Assembly: GCA_026419775.2 (NCBI GenBank)
Contig: JAOPGA020000923.1
Span: 1-64,000, forward strand
Direction of reading: 5' to 3'
Length of the DNA stretch: 64,000 bases
From: Acrasis kona
Lineage: Eukaryota; Heterolobosea; Eutetramitea; Acrasida; Acrasidae
Program-made: the position numbers and the translations under genes
The notes under the pieces: model-generated
Told to the model about the DNA's origin: nothing
What the model saw: the letters and a program-made list of their open reading frames with translations, nothing else
Database searches by the model: none
Shown here: positions 32,190 through 41,605 of the stretch, piece after piece
Layout: every line of letters starts with the position of its first letter
Position numbering within the stretch: position 1 is the first letter of the stretch

Positions 32190-32445
32190 ATACATTTTAT
32201 AGGTCTTGCATGTATTTGAAATTTTGTATTTTCAAGTGTTCTTATGAACCAATTTGTTCTTCAATTGGTGTGGGTCCGCTGTGGGCACTCAAGCCCAGTC
32301 AAAATAAAATCTAGACGGACCAAAAAGACTGGTTGGCTTGATCATGGCATAATCAACGTAGTGGATGATGGCTGATCAAATTTTGAAAGACAAGTGCGCG
32401 TTCTTACAATCTTTCATGGGTTGATACGTTAAAAATTGGTTTGAA

Positions 32446-33489
32446 ATGAGGCATAATAATACTAAGGGCGATAAAAGATGCAGAGATGAGAGCAAAGATA
32501 CAAAACCATACAAGCGTGTCAAAAAGATGGACGTCAAGAGAAGTAACATTCAAATGTTTGAAATTATAGATGCAGAAGTCATAAAGGAGCCAGTTAGGAA
32601 TGTAGTTTTGACTGACGAGATTATAATAGGTGTAGTATCAAACTACATACTATGCTACAACATTGAAGACAGACAGTTCATACGCAAAGTGGAGGTGTGC
32701 GACGAGAAGAATTCAATTACGACTGGATTTGTCGTTTCAAGTGACACAGTTCTATTTTTAACGAAACATTCGACTGCATATATAGTTTGCTTATCTGAAG
32801 GAGAAGTCATTTATTCATTTAAAACCGAAGATGCCACCCCGAACATGTGTACGGATTTTTATCATGATTACCTTGTTATGTGCATGGGTCACAAAATTGT
32901 GTTATATAAAATAAATGTACAAAGTATTATTGTGAGGGAGAAGGGAGCCGTCGTCGGCAAACTTCACTCTGAAGTTTTAAACTCGAAAACAGTCGAGGAA
33001 ATTACTTGTTGTGACCTTTATATAGATGGCTTAATAACGGGCTCTACGACAGGACTTTTGACTTTTTATGACTTTTCTTGCAAATCCACCCAAATCATTT
33101 CCGATGAGGGATGTACGTCGGCTGTATGTAGAATACATGTACTTGAAGCAGATCCAACCATGGCTATGGTTCAGTACTGTGATGGCTCCTTGAAGAAGTG
33201 GGATTTCACAAATAAACTCCATGATACTGTACAAGGTAAGAAGAAGGACGGCAATATTATTGTGAGTGAAATCAATAATTTTGTAGTAACCCTACAAACA
33301 CCAAACATTACATTTAAGTTTTGGGGTTTAGGCACACTGCATCCCCTCTTTACGTTTCAAATCAAAACGGAAAATGACAAGAGAGAAAAGTTGAACTCAA
33401 TCTCTAGTATTGTGTTATCACCCGACGAGTCTCTGATGTCGTTTGGGTCCAACCTAGACATGCTCATACTTCTTAAAATAACCAAGTGA
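32446..33489 (+). CDS. probable beta-propeller (WD40-like) protein
   Basis: 347 residues. A basic N-terminus (KGDKRCRDESKDTKPYKRVK) precedes a series of beta-rich repeats of about 45 residues: IIIGVVSNYILCYNIED, VLFLTKHSTAYIVCLSEG, YLVMCMGHKIVLYKINV, LITGSTTGLLTFYDFS, MVQYCDGSLKKWDF. Most carry the hydrophobic spacing of WD40 blades with only a weak WD dipeptide (KWDF). It probably serves as a scaffold. The specific orthologue is not clear; the basic start would suit the nucleolus. Confidence 0.6.
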   Translation: MRHNNTKGDKRCRDESKDTKPYKRVKKMDVKRSNIQMFEIIDAEVIKEPVRNVVLTDEIIIGVVSNYILCYNIEDRQFIRKVEVCDEKNSITTGFVVSSDTVLFLTKHSTAYIVCLSEGEVIYSFKTEDATPNMCTDFYHDYLVMCMGHKIVLYKINVQSIIVREKGAVVGKLHSEVLNSKTVEEITCCDLYIDGLITGSTTGLLTFYDFSCKSTQIISDEGCTSAVCRIHVLEADPTMAMVQYCDGSLKKWDFTNKLHDTVQGKKKDGNIIVSEINNFVVTLQTPNITFKFWGLGTLHPLFTFQIKTENDKREKLNSISSIVLSPDESLMSFGSNLDMLILLKITK

Positions 33490-33586
33490 ATCGGTTCGTT
33501 GATGTTTGCAAGATTTTTGTAAAAATTATTTTAAGATACCCAATAAAGTAAATTTGATAACCGTTCGCAAATTGATTGGGTTGGAG

Positions 33587-33594
33587 TATAAATA
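33587..33594 (+). promoter_or_regulatory. TATA box
   Basis: TATAAATA lies about 120 bases upstream of the ATG at 33711, followed by an A-rich leader. It is the clearest TATA element in the window and suggests strong transcription of the small gene downstream. Confidence 0.45.
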
Positions 33595-33710
33595 CCCTAT
33601 CAATTTCCTATCAACATCATACAAAAAAAACATCTAAGAGAGAAGCACAAGAGAACTCCAATACTAAACCCCAAACCCCACCCAAATACTCAATCCTAAT
33701 AAGAGGCAAT

Positions 33711-33926
33711 ATGGTACAACCCATGGCAAAGTCATCCTACTCCAACGTTGTTGGCAGTCCTCCAAAATATGGAGCCCTGTACAGAAGCGACGCCAACAAC
33801 AAAGGAAAGCAATCGACGACGCCAGATTATCGTTATAGTATTAGCCAGTGGAAGGATATCACCATCTACGAAGCTGGTGTCAGTTCCAACCATCAACCGG
33901 ACGAAGAGCACATGTACAACACCTGA
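33711..33926 (+). CDS. small hypothetical protein, 71 residues
   Basis: Starts at the first ATG after a TATA-led leader. The composition is Ser/Tyr/Pro-rich and hydrophilic (SYSNVVGSPPKYGALYRSD, PDYRYSISQWKDITIYEAG). No signal peptide, membrane helix or known domain. The promoter suggests a real and abundant transcript. Confidence 0.45.
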   Translation: MVQPMAKSSYSNVVGSPPKYGALYRSDANNKGKQSTTPDYRYSISQWKDITIYEAGVSSNHQPDEEHMYNT

Positions 33927-34111
33927 ATACTCAAATAAAATAGCCTTCAAAAATACATTTGCATTTATGTTTTCAAGTACTGAACAATAGTAGGACAGGT
34001 ACGGGTAGCAGTACTATCAAGATTATAAATGGTTGTTTATGCATTAAAAAAAACAAAATACGGTTACAATGACGAATTGTTTCATTACAATATATATAAT
34101 TAATATATATA

Positions 34112-34194
34112 GGTTGAGTAGCTCAGTCGGTTACATGAAATAGAGCACCGGTCTAATAAGCCGGCGGTCCTGGGTTCGATCCCCATCTCAACCA
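34112..34194 (+). tRNA. tRNA-Ile (AAT) with enlarged D-loop
   Basis: Cloverleaf by hand: acceptor 34112-34118 pairs perfectly with 34187-34193, discriminator A at 34194; D-stem GCTC 34121-34124 with GAGC 34143-34146; anticodon stem 34148-34152 with 34160-34164 around loop CTAATAA (anticodon AAT at 34155-34157); variable loop of 5; T-arm 34170-34186 with TTCGATC loop. The B box GGTTCGATCCC is perfect. The D-loop is 18 nt where about 9 is normal: after AGTCGGTTA there are nine extra bases. No CCA is encoded beyond the chance AACCA end, and there is no intron at 37/38. A poly-T terminator is weak (TTTT at 34195-34198). Confidence 0.85.
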
Positions 34195-34518
34195 TTTTGC
34201 ATAGTAACTTTTGACATTTTCGTTAGAGAACCTTCGTTTTTTAATAATGCCATACCACTTGAAATAATTATGAACCGATAGGCAGAAAACACAAAGACCT
34301 GCATTATACAAAAACGATTGGTTCATTCGGTATAGTCCACGGCAAACATTCGCCGTGGACTTTGTTCGGCGTCTTCGGCAAACATTCGAATACACGACTT
34401 GAAAATTACTTTCCATTTCATGAATTTGATGGCTCTATTGATGGCTCTATCAAGACAACCACTGGTTGTGATATTTATATTGTAATTTGGAGTAAAACCA
34501 AACAAGCATTGTGAAATA

Positions 34519-37161
34519 ATGCCTCCTACGACCACCTCTAATAGGGGTATTTTTATTAACGCGCTGGTGATACTCTTCATCATACCACTATTGTTTCTTG
34601 GATTAGGTTCATTAATCGGTAGAACAGGGAGGAGAACAAAAGTAGTTCGAAGCGACTCTCCTGCTTCAGTGTTCAGTGAGGAGAGGTCTCTGGTATATTT
34701 GAACGGCCTTGTACAGTTCAAAGAAAGGGTTATGAAGACCAAACCGAACATAATGGCTAGAAACTGGATATGGAATCACATCCTAAACATTACTGCATCT
34801 ACAAAAGATTACAAAACAATGACCATAGAGGTTGAACAACAAAAATTTCAATCAAATAAAATGACCAACCTACTTGTATTGATTCAACCAACAAGTAATC
34901 ATACAACAGAGACCATTTTGCTTAGCGCGCACTACGACTCTGTGTTGTATTCTCCTGGTGCGAGTGATGATGGCGCTGGTTGTGCGGTGCTACTTGAAAT
35001 TTTATATAACATATGTGCGTCAGATAACTACAACCCAAATAACAGGCGTTTGTTGATTACATTTAACGATGGAGAGGAGTCCAGTCTCCTTGGGTCGCGT
35101 GCATTGGTATCTCAACATCCATGGTCTGATGACGTCGTCCAGTTCATCAATATCGACTCGACAGGAAGTCACGGAGAGGCAATCATGTTCCGTCTCTCGC
35201 CAGACTCACTAATAAAAAAATATGCTGGGTCTCCTCACCCACATACTACTGTTGTAGGAATTGAAATTTTAAAGTATATTAGAACCGAAACAGACTTTAA
35301 TGTTTACTCTCAATACTTTGATGGGTTTGACTTTGCTTACTATATGGATGGTAGTTCTTATCACACTCCTCAAGACGAAGTCAAACTTATTGATGAGGGA
35401 GAACTTCAAAAGTTGGGAGATAACACCAGGTTTCTTGTAGAAAAGTTGTTAGACCCGTCACAAGATATACCAGATGATCCGCACACAAAGTACATCTTTT
35501 ACGACTTTTTCTATTTATTTGTCGTTATTTATTCCGAAACTTCCTCACTTGTCATGCATATACTACTTGTTGTGTTCTTGTTAATAGCGTCAAATGTCAT
35601 CCTTGTGGTCGATACTATATACTACAGGAAAATGTCAATTGATATACGACTAGACCACATTACGAGTTCATTTGCAAAAAAGAACATTATTGTTGTAGTC
35701 TTGACAAGATATTTTATAACATTCTTCTATTTTGTATCGTATGCTTTATCTGCAGTGTTAGGTGTTGGAGTTACCTTGGCATCATCTTATATGATGTCAG
35801 GTATACAACCATTGTTTTGGTACAGTAATATCCCATTGGGTTTAGCCTTCTATGGCTTTGTAGCTGGTTTTTCCATAGTGCTGGCACAAGCCGTTATGTT
35901 TTTCTTATTAAAGTTGATACTTCTTTGTCTTGTTAGAGATAGATCTCGCCTTAACACGATACAACTAAACTTGGATGTTGAGAGGTATGTGGGTCTATTC
36001 TGGATTTGGTGTGTTCTATTGATTGCAAGTGCAGCGTCCAATATCAGGAGCTTATATCCTGTGTTGTTCTTTGCAGTATTCTCGTCCCTACAATTATTTG
36101 CAATGATTATTGACAGAATTGTTACATTTAAAAGTATACAAAAAATGCAGTTTGGTGAAGAAGACAACGTTGAAACTCCTTTCATAATTAACAGGAGCAG
36201 CGATGACATTAAATATGGAAGGTTGGATACACTAAAGATCCAACTCAAAAACCTGTTTATTTTTGACCGACTTTATCTTGTCCTGTCCAGTTATTTTTTC
36301 AATTTGATACCTCTCATGTTCGCAGTGAATCTTTTAGAGAGAACCATCAGAATAATCATCCCTTATACAACTTTATATACCAGTAGTGATAAGATTATAC
36401 TTCTTGACTTCTATGTAGCGGTACCTATTTGTGTGGTTTTGTTTTTGTGTGTTCTTAATCTACTACCAACCCTACACAGGTCAGGGGTCTATGTTCTATT
36501 GTTATTAGGAGCACTGTTTGTTGGTTTTATAGTTTCGTTTCCTATAGCTAGTACAACAGAACCGTTCAGCGCTCTTAAACCAAGAAGAATACATATTACA
36601 CAGAGCTCTTCTTATGCCTACGCTGGTAAGATTAACCAACAAAGTATTCAGAGAACCGATCAAAAATTTAGCTCCTCTATCATAGCCCTTGATCCGCTGT
36701 ACTTCACTCCTGTGCATAACAAATCTACAGAGCCGTATTTCCAGTCTGGACTCATAGATGTATCTCTACTAAATTACAAAAATTTTAGTATCGGAGGCGT
36801 GCAGTACAAATCAATAACAGTGTTTATAAAACACCATGAAACTACATCTGTAAAGTTGGAAACTGATTGGAGTGTCTTTAATATATCATTGAACCCATTA
36901 GATTTGAATTATAAAGAAGGAAATTATTATTTAGAAAACAGAAAAGTAATTGAAAAATATGAAAGCAGTTCTGATGCATCAATATTTGATGTGGTGGCGA
37001 GAAAGGATAATTACATTTATTTAAATGTTGCATTTAGTTTCTGTGGTAATCCTAACCTTAGAAGTTATCTTTATGATTTTATGAGCAAGTACCCTGTAAC
37101 TCCAACCGGAATCGGCCATTGCGATGAACTCGAAGAGCAGTTAGTCATAAGGTTAAGTTAA
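34519..37161 (+). CDS. ERMP1-type M28 metallopeptidase, multi-pass membrane
   Basis: 880 residues, single exon. TM1 (about 11-33), a lumenal M28 peptidase domain (about 55-325), then about nine membrane helices (340-680) and a C-terminal lumenal domain. Zinc and catalytic residues are visible: His138 (SAHYDS), Asp150/151 (GASDDGAG), Glu186/187 (NDGEES), Asp213 (INIDSTG) and a late His in SSYHTPQD. The architecture and length match Fxna/ERMP1 and the fungal vacuolar Pff1, di-zinc aminopeptidases of ER or vacuole. In mammals ERMP1 acts in protein quality control and follicle development. Activity is likely because all ligands are kept. Confidence 0.9.
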   Translation: MPPTTTSNRGIFINALVILFIIPLLFLGLGSLIGRTGRRTKVVRSDSPASVFSEERSLVYLNGLVQFKERVMKTKPNIMARNWIWNHILNITASTKDYKTMTIEVEQQKFQSNKMTNLLVLIQPTSNHTTETILLSAHYDSVLYSPGASDDGAGCAVLLEILYNICASDNYNPNNRRLLITFNDGEESSLLGSRALVSQHPWSDDVVQFINIDSTGSHGEAIMFRLSPDSLIKKYAGSPHPHTTVVGIEILKYIRTETDFNVYSQYFDGFDFAYYMDGSSYHTPQDEVKLIDEGELQKLGDNTRFLVEKLLDPSQDIPDDPHTKYIFYDFFYLFVVIYSETSSLVMHILLVVFLLIASNVILVVDTIYYRKMSIDIRLDHITSSFAKKNIIVVVLTRYFITFFYFVSYALSAVLGVGVTLASSYMMSGIQPLFWYSNIPLGLAFYGFVAGFSIVLAQAVMFFLLKLILLCLVRDRSRLNTIQLNLDVERYVGLFWIWCVLLIASAASNIRSLYPVLFFAVFSSLQLFAMIIDRIVTFKSIQKMQFGEEDNVETPFIINRSSDDIKYGRLDTLKIQLKNLFIFDRLYLVLSSYFFNLIPLMFAVNLLERTIRIIIPYTTLYTSSDKIILLDFYVAVPICVVLFLCVLNLLPTLHRSGVYVLLLLGALFVGFIVSFPIASTTEPFSALKPRRIHITQSSSYAYAGKINQQSIQRTDQKFSSSIIALDPLYFTPVHNKSTEPYFQSGLIDVSLLNYKNFSIGGVQYKSITVFIKHHETTSVKLETDWSVFNISLNPLDLNYKEGNYYLENRKVIEKYESSSDASIFDVVARKDNYIYLNVAFSFCGNPNLRSYLYDFMSKYPVTPTGIGHCDELEEQLVIRLS

Positions 37162-37377
37162 AATAAAATGTTTGAAATTAATGTTTATTTTTATTTTGCA
37201 TCCTTCTAATCACAATATGGCTTCCCGGTGTGATATTCTGCGAAAGACTTGGTTCTTGTGTTGAGAGACTTCGAATGTCAGGCTTCTTGTTTGGCCACCG
37301 ATGGTAATGCATGAGGTTAAAACTTCAAATTCTTTGGAAGAAAATTTACACAAGAGTTTTCATTTAAAGTTTTTTAT

Positions 37378-38220
37378 TTACAAAAATAGTACCAACACAA
37401 AGACGATTAATACTACACTCGCTACATTTTTACCCGCCGACGATTCTTCAGATCTTATAATGTTGACCTCAGGTATTGACGTTGTCTGTGATGCTGTTGT
37501 GGTTACAATCACCTTTGAAGGAATTGTTGTTGATGTGACCTGTGATGTTGTTGAAGGCGCTGCAGTCGTTGTAGCGGCAATAGATACAATTGCAGCTGTT
37601 GTTGTAGTGGTTGGTGCTTCGGTTGTGGTTGCTTGTGTAGTGGGTGGTGATGTTGGGGCTGATGTGGTCGAAACTTCTGTTGGTGCTAATGTGGTGGTGA
37701 CAGTTTCTGTGGTGGTAGGCAGTGGTGCTGTTGTTGTTGTTGTAGGTGTTTCTGTGGTGGTGGCACCTTCTATGATACTTGTTGCGGTAGGTACTTTACA
37801 AACAAAGAATTTGGGAAGGGTACATGTTGATGTGTCCCATTGCCCATTGTTGCTGAGGAGATTAGATAGTTCCTTTTTTTGAATGTAAGCACATCTTCCG
37901 ACGGTTTTTCTGTCATCGTCCCAATTGGTATAACTGTATGGGGAACCATCTGTCCAGGTGTTTGATCCGTACGTTGTGCCGATCCAGTATGTGAACACGC
38001 CACTCAACAATGTTGTTATGAAATTGTTCTCATCTTGACTTGTTATGCTCGCTAGATGACCACCTTGGGATTGGCAATATGATTCAGCACCACTGTGTGA
38101 TTTTAATTGTATTGACTTGAAATAGCAGTTGCCGTTGTATAAGTGGCATGCGTCTTGGGCTTTTGGTTGCACCATTGTTATCATTACTATGAAGGCGAAC
38201 AAGGCAATCTTGCAAATCAT
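37378..38220 (-). CDS. secreted C-type lectin with Thr-rich stalk and GPI-type tail
   Basis: 280 residues. A signal peptide (MICKIALFAFIVMITMVQPK) is followed by a C-type lectin-like domain (about 25-145): CYFKSIQLKSHSGAESYC, GGHLASITSQDENNFI, YWIGTTYG, TWTDGSPYSYTNWDD and GQWDTSTCTLPKFFVCK. The sugar-specificity EPN/QPD triplet is not seen, while QWDTSTC resembles the WND calcium site, so carbohydrate binding is uncertain. A Thr/Pro/Ala stalk (150-245) and a hydrophobic end (VASVVLIVFVLVLFL) indicate an O-glycosylated, GPI-anchored surface protein. A role in prey or cell recognition is inferred. The plus-strand frame opposite the stalk is a composition shadow. Confidence 0.88.
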   Translation of the reverse strand: MICKIALFAFIVMITMVQPKAQDACHLYNGNCYFKSIQLKSHSGAESYCQSQGGHLASITSQDENNFITTLLSGVFTYWIGTTYGSNTWTDGSPYSYTNWDDDRKTVGRCAYIQKKELSNLLSNNGQWDTSTCTLPKFFVCKVPTATSIIEGATTTETPTTTTTAPLPTTTETVTTTLAPTEVSTTSAPTSPPTTQATTTEAPTTTTTAAIVSIAATTTAAPSTTSQVTSTTIPSKVIVTTTASQTTSIPEVNIIRSEESSAGKNVASVVLIVFVLVLFL

Positions 38221-38441
38221 GTTTTGATTTTGTTGGATATCCAGTCATAAACCTTTCGGCTTGAAATATGGCGAGCTTCGTATTTGACGCTCTAATTTTA
38301 ATTTCTTTATTACCAGAAAGAGAAAAACGAAATTATATTTTTAGTTCATCCGTCATTACAATGACCTTGACCTTTCGTTCAAAGATTACTTCAATCGGTA
38401 CGTAAATTCAATTGATTGACGGGTTAGCAGTTAATTTAAAA

Positions 38442-38663
38442 ATGAAACGATACTTGTTAATCATATTGCTAATCCTCGTTGTAGTGAGCTGTGAGAACTT
38501 GAAGAGATGTCAACTGCTATATAACACTTTAACAGCCTATGGAGATAGTGCGAAATATTGCTACGAAATAAATAGAGAATACAAGGAAAGAAAATGTGAT
38601 AACGAACCAACTGTCCGAAGATCCTTTGCTATAGATCAAAGTACGCTACCATGTTACTTATAA
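38442..38663 (+). CDS. small secreted cysteine-containing protein
   Basis: 73 residues: a signal peptide (MKRYLLIILLILVVVSC) and a short charged body with four further cysteines (KRCQLLYN, KYCYEI, KCDNEP, PCYL). It could form two disulphides. No family recognised. The surrounding genes also encode small surface proteins. Confidence 0.5.
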   Translation: MKRYLLIILLILVVVSCENLKRCQLLYNTLTAYGDSAKYCYEINREYKERKCDNEPTVRRSFAIDQSTLPCYL

Positions 38664-38932
38664 AAACCTTTTTTAAATTATTGTTGTGCTGATTGATGGG
38701 GAACAATTTCGTTACCTTTGAAAATTTGTTTGGTTCATTACAACAAATTACAAACAATAATTCATGAACAGGACAGGACGCTCACGCGAATCATTGTAGA
38801 ATATTTCAAATAGTTATAAATACAATTACTGTAAAAAGATAAAAGCAACATTTATTTTTAAACAGGTGTCATACCCATCAATCGCTAACCTTATAAAAAA
38901 GGGTTTATTCATGATTCAACCCATCAACAAAA

Positions 38933-39271
38933 ATGAGAGCATTCATAGCACTAGCAGCTTTATTCATTCTATTAGTCAGCATCCATGCACAAGATGCTGA
39001 ATCAACTACAACTGTAGCACCAAGTGTCACAGTTACCCAGCCTGCAACTAAAGCACCATCATCAGAAAATGCTAACCCACCAAACCCCTTTGGAGGTGGA
39101 TCTAACAGAGACGAAGCACCCACACCAAAACCTACTGGACCACAAATACCAATTTTCACCAACCCTGCCCCAAGAGACACAACTACCACCTCAAATTCAT
39201 CTCCTGATGTAGCAGCACAATATGGGATAGCTGCAGTTGCTGTATACCTTGTGATTGCAGCATTAGTTTAG
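38933..39271 (+). CDS. small mucin-like, probably GPI-anchored protein
   Basis: 112 residues: signal peptide (MRAFIALAALFILLVSIHAQ), a Thr/Ser/Pro-rich middle (TTTVAPSVTVTQPATKAP, APTPKPTGPQIPIF) and a hydrophobic tail preceded by small residues (SSPDVAAQYGIAAVAVYL). It has no folded domain and would be an O-glycosylated coat peptide. AATAAA follows the stop at 39299. Confidence 0.65.
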   Translation: MRAFIALAALFILLVSIHAQDAESTTTVAPSVTVTQPATKAPSSENANPPNPFGGGSNRDEAPTPKPTGPQIPIFTNPAPRDTTTTSNSSPDVAAQYGIAAVAVYLVIAALV

Positions 39272-39463
39272 AACGACATATTGTATAATAATACTTTCAA
39301 TAAAATTCATTTTCAATCATCACTGGACCTTTTGCATTTTTATAGTTTAGACAATAAATAAACAACAATGTATAATACAATGAAAAGTTTTAAGAATGTT
39401 ATTGTGTTTATGTAGTTCTTTATAGTTTGAATCCTGACTGCATGTTGAGTGGTCCATCATCCA

Positions 39464-40210
39464 TCATCGAAGACGGTCAAATGAGTTTTCCAACTCCTGT
39501 ATTATTTGTGAATTTCGCACGGGTTTGGTTATAATTTGTTTTAGTCTTGTTCCAATGCGTCTGCTCTTCTCTCTACCTCTTCGGCTCTTTTGAGATACCC
39601 ATTCTTTTGCGGCGGCTCTTAATGAAACGTGCATGTTATTATCAATGGGTGCCGTCGGTGTCCCACCTGATCTTGAAAAATAATATAACCCGTAAGCAGC
39701 TGCTGTAAACCATGTCTCCCAATCATGAATTGCTCTTGGTATGCGATATGATACAATGGACATTATAGTTTTTATTGTTCCAACAACGCCTTGGTAGCGC
39801 TGTAGTGCCGCATCTCCTCCGATGCGCGTGAATGACCGGGTCCTAAGCACACCTATTGTGTTGCTCATGGAATTGTTGGAGGATGTTACAACTGATGGGT
39901 GTACCTTCCATATATCATCAATATTGTTGTGCTTCACTACATTCTTAACTGAATCCTTGCCCACAAAAAAAGATTTTTTCGATCTTTGGTATTGATAAGC
40001 GGCCAAAAATCCAGATACACTTATGAAAGTAATTAAGTGCCAGTGTTGACGAAAAAATGCAAGAATTTGAAAAAGCCATTCTTTTAAAGTATCTTTTTTA
40101 TGTTCATCAAACTCTTGATCGTTGATTGTATGTGATACGTGCGGTATATCAGGAAACATATTTGAACTATGATGTCTTCGCCTCAACCTTCTTGTCCCTC
40201 TGTCATCCAT
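39464..40210 (-). CDS. uncharacterised basic membrane protein
   Basis: 248 residues. The N-terminus is very basic (RGTRRLRRRHH), one membrane helix lies at about 55-75 (HLITFISVSGFLAAYQY), and a second weakly hydrophobic segment follows at 165-185 (WFTAAAYGLYYFSRS). The C-terminus is basic and helical. Organelle membrane or nuclear envelope location is possible. No domain recognised. Confidence 0.55.
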   Translation of the reverse strand: MDDRGTRRLRRRHHSSNMFPDIPHVSHTINDQEFDEHKKDTLKEWLFQILAFFRQHWHLITFISVSGFLAAYQYQRSKKSFFVGKDSVKNVVKHNNIDDIWKVHPSVVTSSNNSMSNTIGVLRTRSFTRIGGDAALQRYQGVVGTIKTIMSIVSYRIPRAIHDWETWFTAAAYGLYYFSRSGGTPTAPIDNNMHVSLRAAAKEWVSQKSRRGREKSRRIGTRLKQIITKPVRNSQIIQELENSFDRLR

Positions 40211-40527
40211 TGTTTGTATTGATCAACTTGATTCGTAAACAAGTACACATAAGAACTGCATATCAAACATCAGGGAGTTTTGATAGTATTTAGTATTATA
40301 GCGGTCACAACCAACAGTTAACAGCAACACGTGATGAAGCCTTATATGTCGAACTAAAACAATACTTCATGAGGAATCTAACATTATGAGGAGCTGGCTG
40401 AATAAAAGTGACATGTCTATGAATACTTTGAATAAATCACGGTTGCAAAGAAGCATGTAGGAAATAATTCGAACCAGGTCGAGACAACAAGAGTCGGACG
40501 TGAGTGGGCCGCACATTTTCTGAAAAA

Positions 40528-40761
40528 ATGATTGATGACTTTATCAGCCCGACTACAAAAACTTTAATGATGGAAGGCAAAAACAAAATTACATTGGGAG
40601 CTGTCGTTCAAGAAGTTGAGATTAATGACATTCACCTAAAGCAGTTGCGTGAAATAAACTTTTCATTATACATTATGTTGTTTACTTCTTCGTTGTATGG
40701 TTTATTAGTGTACTTTACATTTACTTTACAACAAACAGAATGGCTTTCAAGCTTCCTTTGA
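40528..40761 (+). other. short open frame overlapping the MYND gene start
   Basis: 77 codons from ATG (MIDDFISPTTKTLMMEGKN ... GAVVQEVEINDIHLKQL), ending in a hydrophobic helix. It overlaps the next gene by 22 bases. Either an exon of a small gene or a leader frame. I cannot assign a family. Confidence 0.3.
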
Positions 40762-41603
40762 TTCATAGCCCTCCTTCTGAGAAAAATATACCACGATTGG
40801 AGATTTGCATAAATAATAAAATGTTAAAAAACTTCGAGGACTCCAACGAAGATATCAAATATAAAAAGGCGCTGAAGCATTTGGATGATTGCGTTCACGA
40901 ATCAAAAATATTAGTGGCAAACCATAGATACGAAGATGCTGACGTAAAACTAAGAATATGCTTAAAAAATGTAATGTTCGACCCAGACATCAACAGCCTT
41001 GTATCCAAGGACCGACATAACATGAAAAAAAACAAGTCAGGTGGAGATTTGTTTGTACTGTTTGTAACAATATACGCTGTGCTTGGCAAAATTGCGATTT
41101 GCAGAAATAGAATGATTGAATCAAATACATTTTTTGAAGCTGCTAGAGAGTTTTGCTCAAATATAGATGACGCAAAGTTATATAGGATACTATACTCTAT
41201 TGAGCATGAGAATGTAAAAATGCTCGTGAAGCTGGGACAACATCAAAAAGCTATACCTTATCTACGAAAGGCACAAACTTTTTTTGCTTTATCAACAAAC
41301 GACCATGCTTGGCTGAAGCGTATTCCCTTCACGACGGATGCCGACCTTTTAAAGTTACTACAAGGCACAGCCATAACGGACAACATTATACAGGACCGTC
41401 GGAAGGACAGTTCGTGGTTACAAGCACCACAATCCATCATTCGCATAGCCAATGCTACCTGTGCCAACGGATCTTGTAATAAACAATATTATGGAGAGTT
41501 CAAAGTGTGTTCTAAATGTTGCACAAATTATTATTGCAGTACACAATGTAAAAATCAAGACTGGAGTTTTCACATGCCAATATGCACAAAGTACAAAAAG
41601 TAA
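40740..41603 (+). CDS. MYND zinc-finger protein with helical repeats
   Basis: 287 residues. Residues about 40-225 are helix pairs like TPRs (YKKALKHLDDCVHESKILV, ESNTFFEAAREFCSN, QHQKAIPYLRKAQTFF). The C-terminal 40 residues form a MYND finger: C-SNGSC-like start, CSKCCTNYYCSTQCKNQDW, then HMPIC. MYND fingers bind proline-rich peptides. Its role is unknown. The stop is two bases from the stop of the convergent phosphodiesterase gene. Confidence 0.8.
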   Translation: MAFKLPLIHSPPSEKNIPRLEICINNKMLKNFEDSNEDIKYKKALKHLDDCVHESKILVANHRYEDADVKLRICLKNVMFDPDINSLVSKDRHNMKKNKSGGDLFVLFVTIYAVLGKIAICRNRMIESNTFFEAAREFCSNIDDAKLYRILYSIEHENVKMLVKLGQHQKAIPYLRKAQTFFALSTNDHAWLKRIPFTTDADLLKLLQGTAITDNIIQDRRKDSSWLQAPQSIIRIANATCANGSCNKQYYGEFKVCSKCCTNYYCSTQCKNQDWSFHMPICTKYKK

Positions 41604-41605
41604 AT

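Noticed and set aside
37301..37882. 193-codon plus frame, Val-rich
   Set aside because: Shadow of the Thr-rich stalk of the lectin gene on the other strand.
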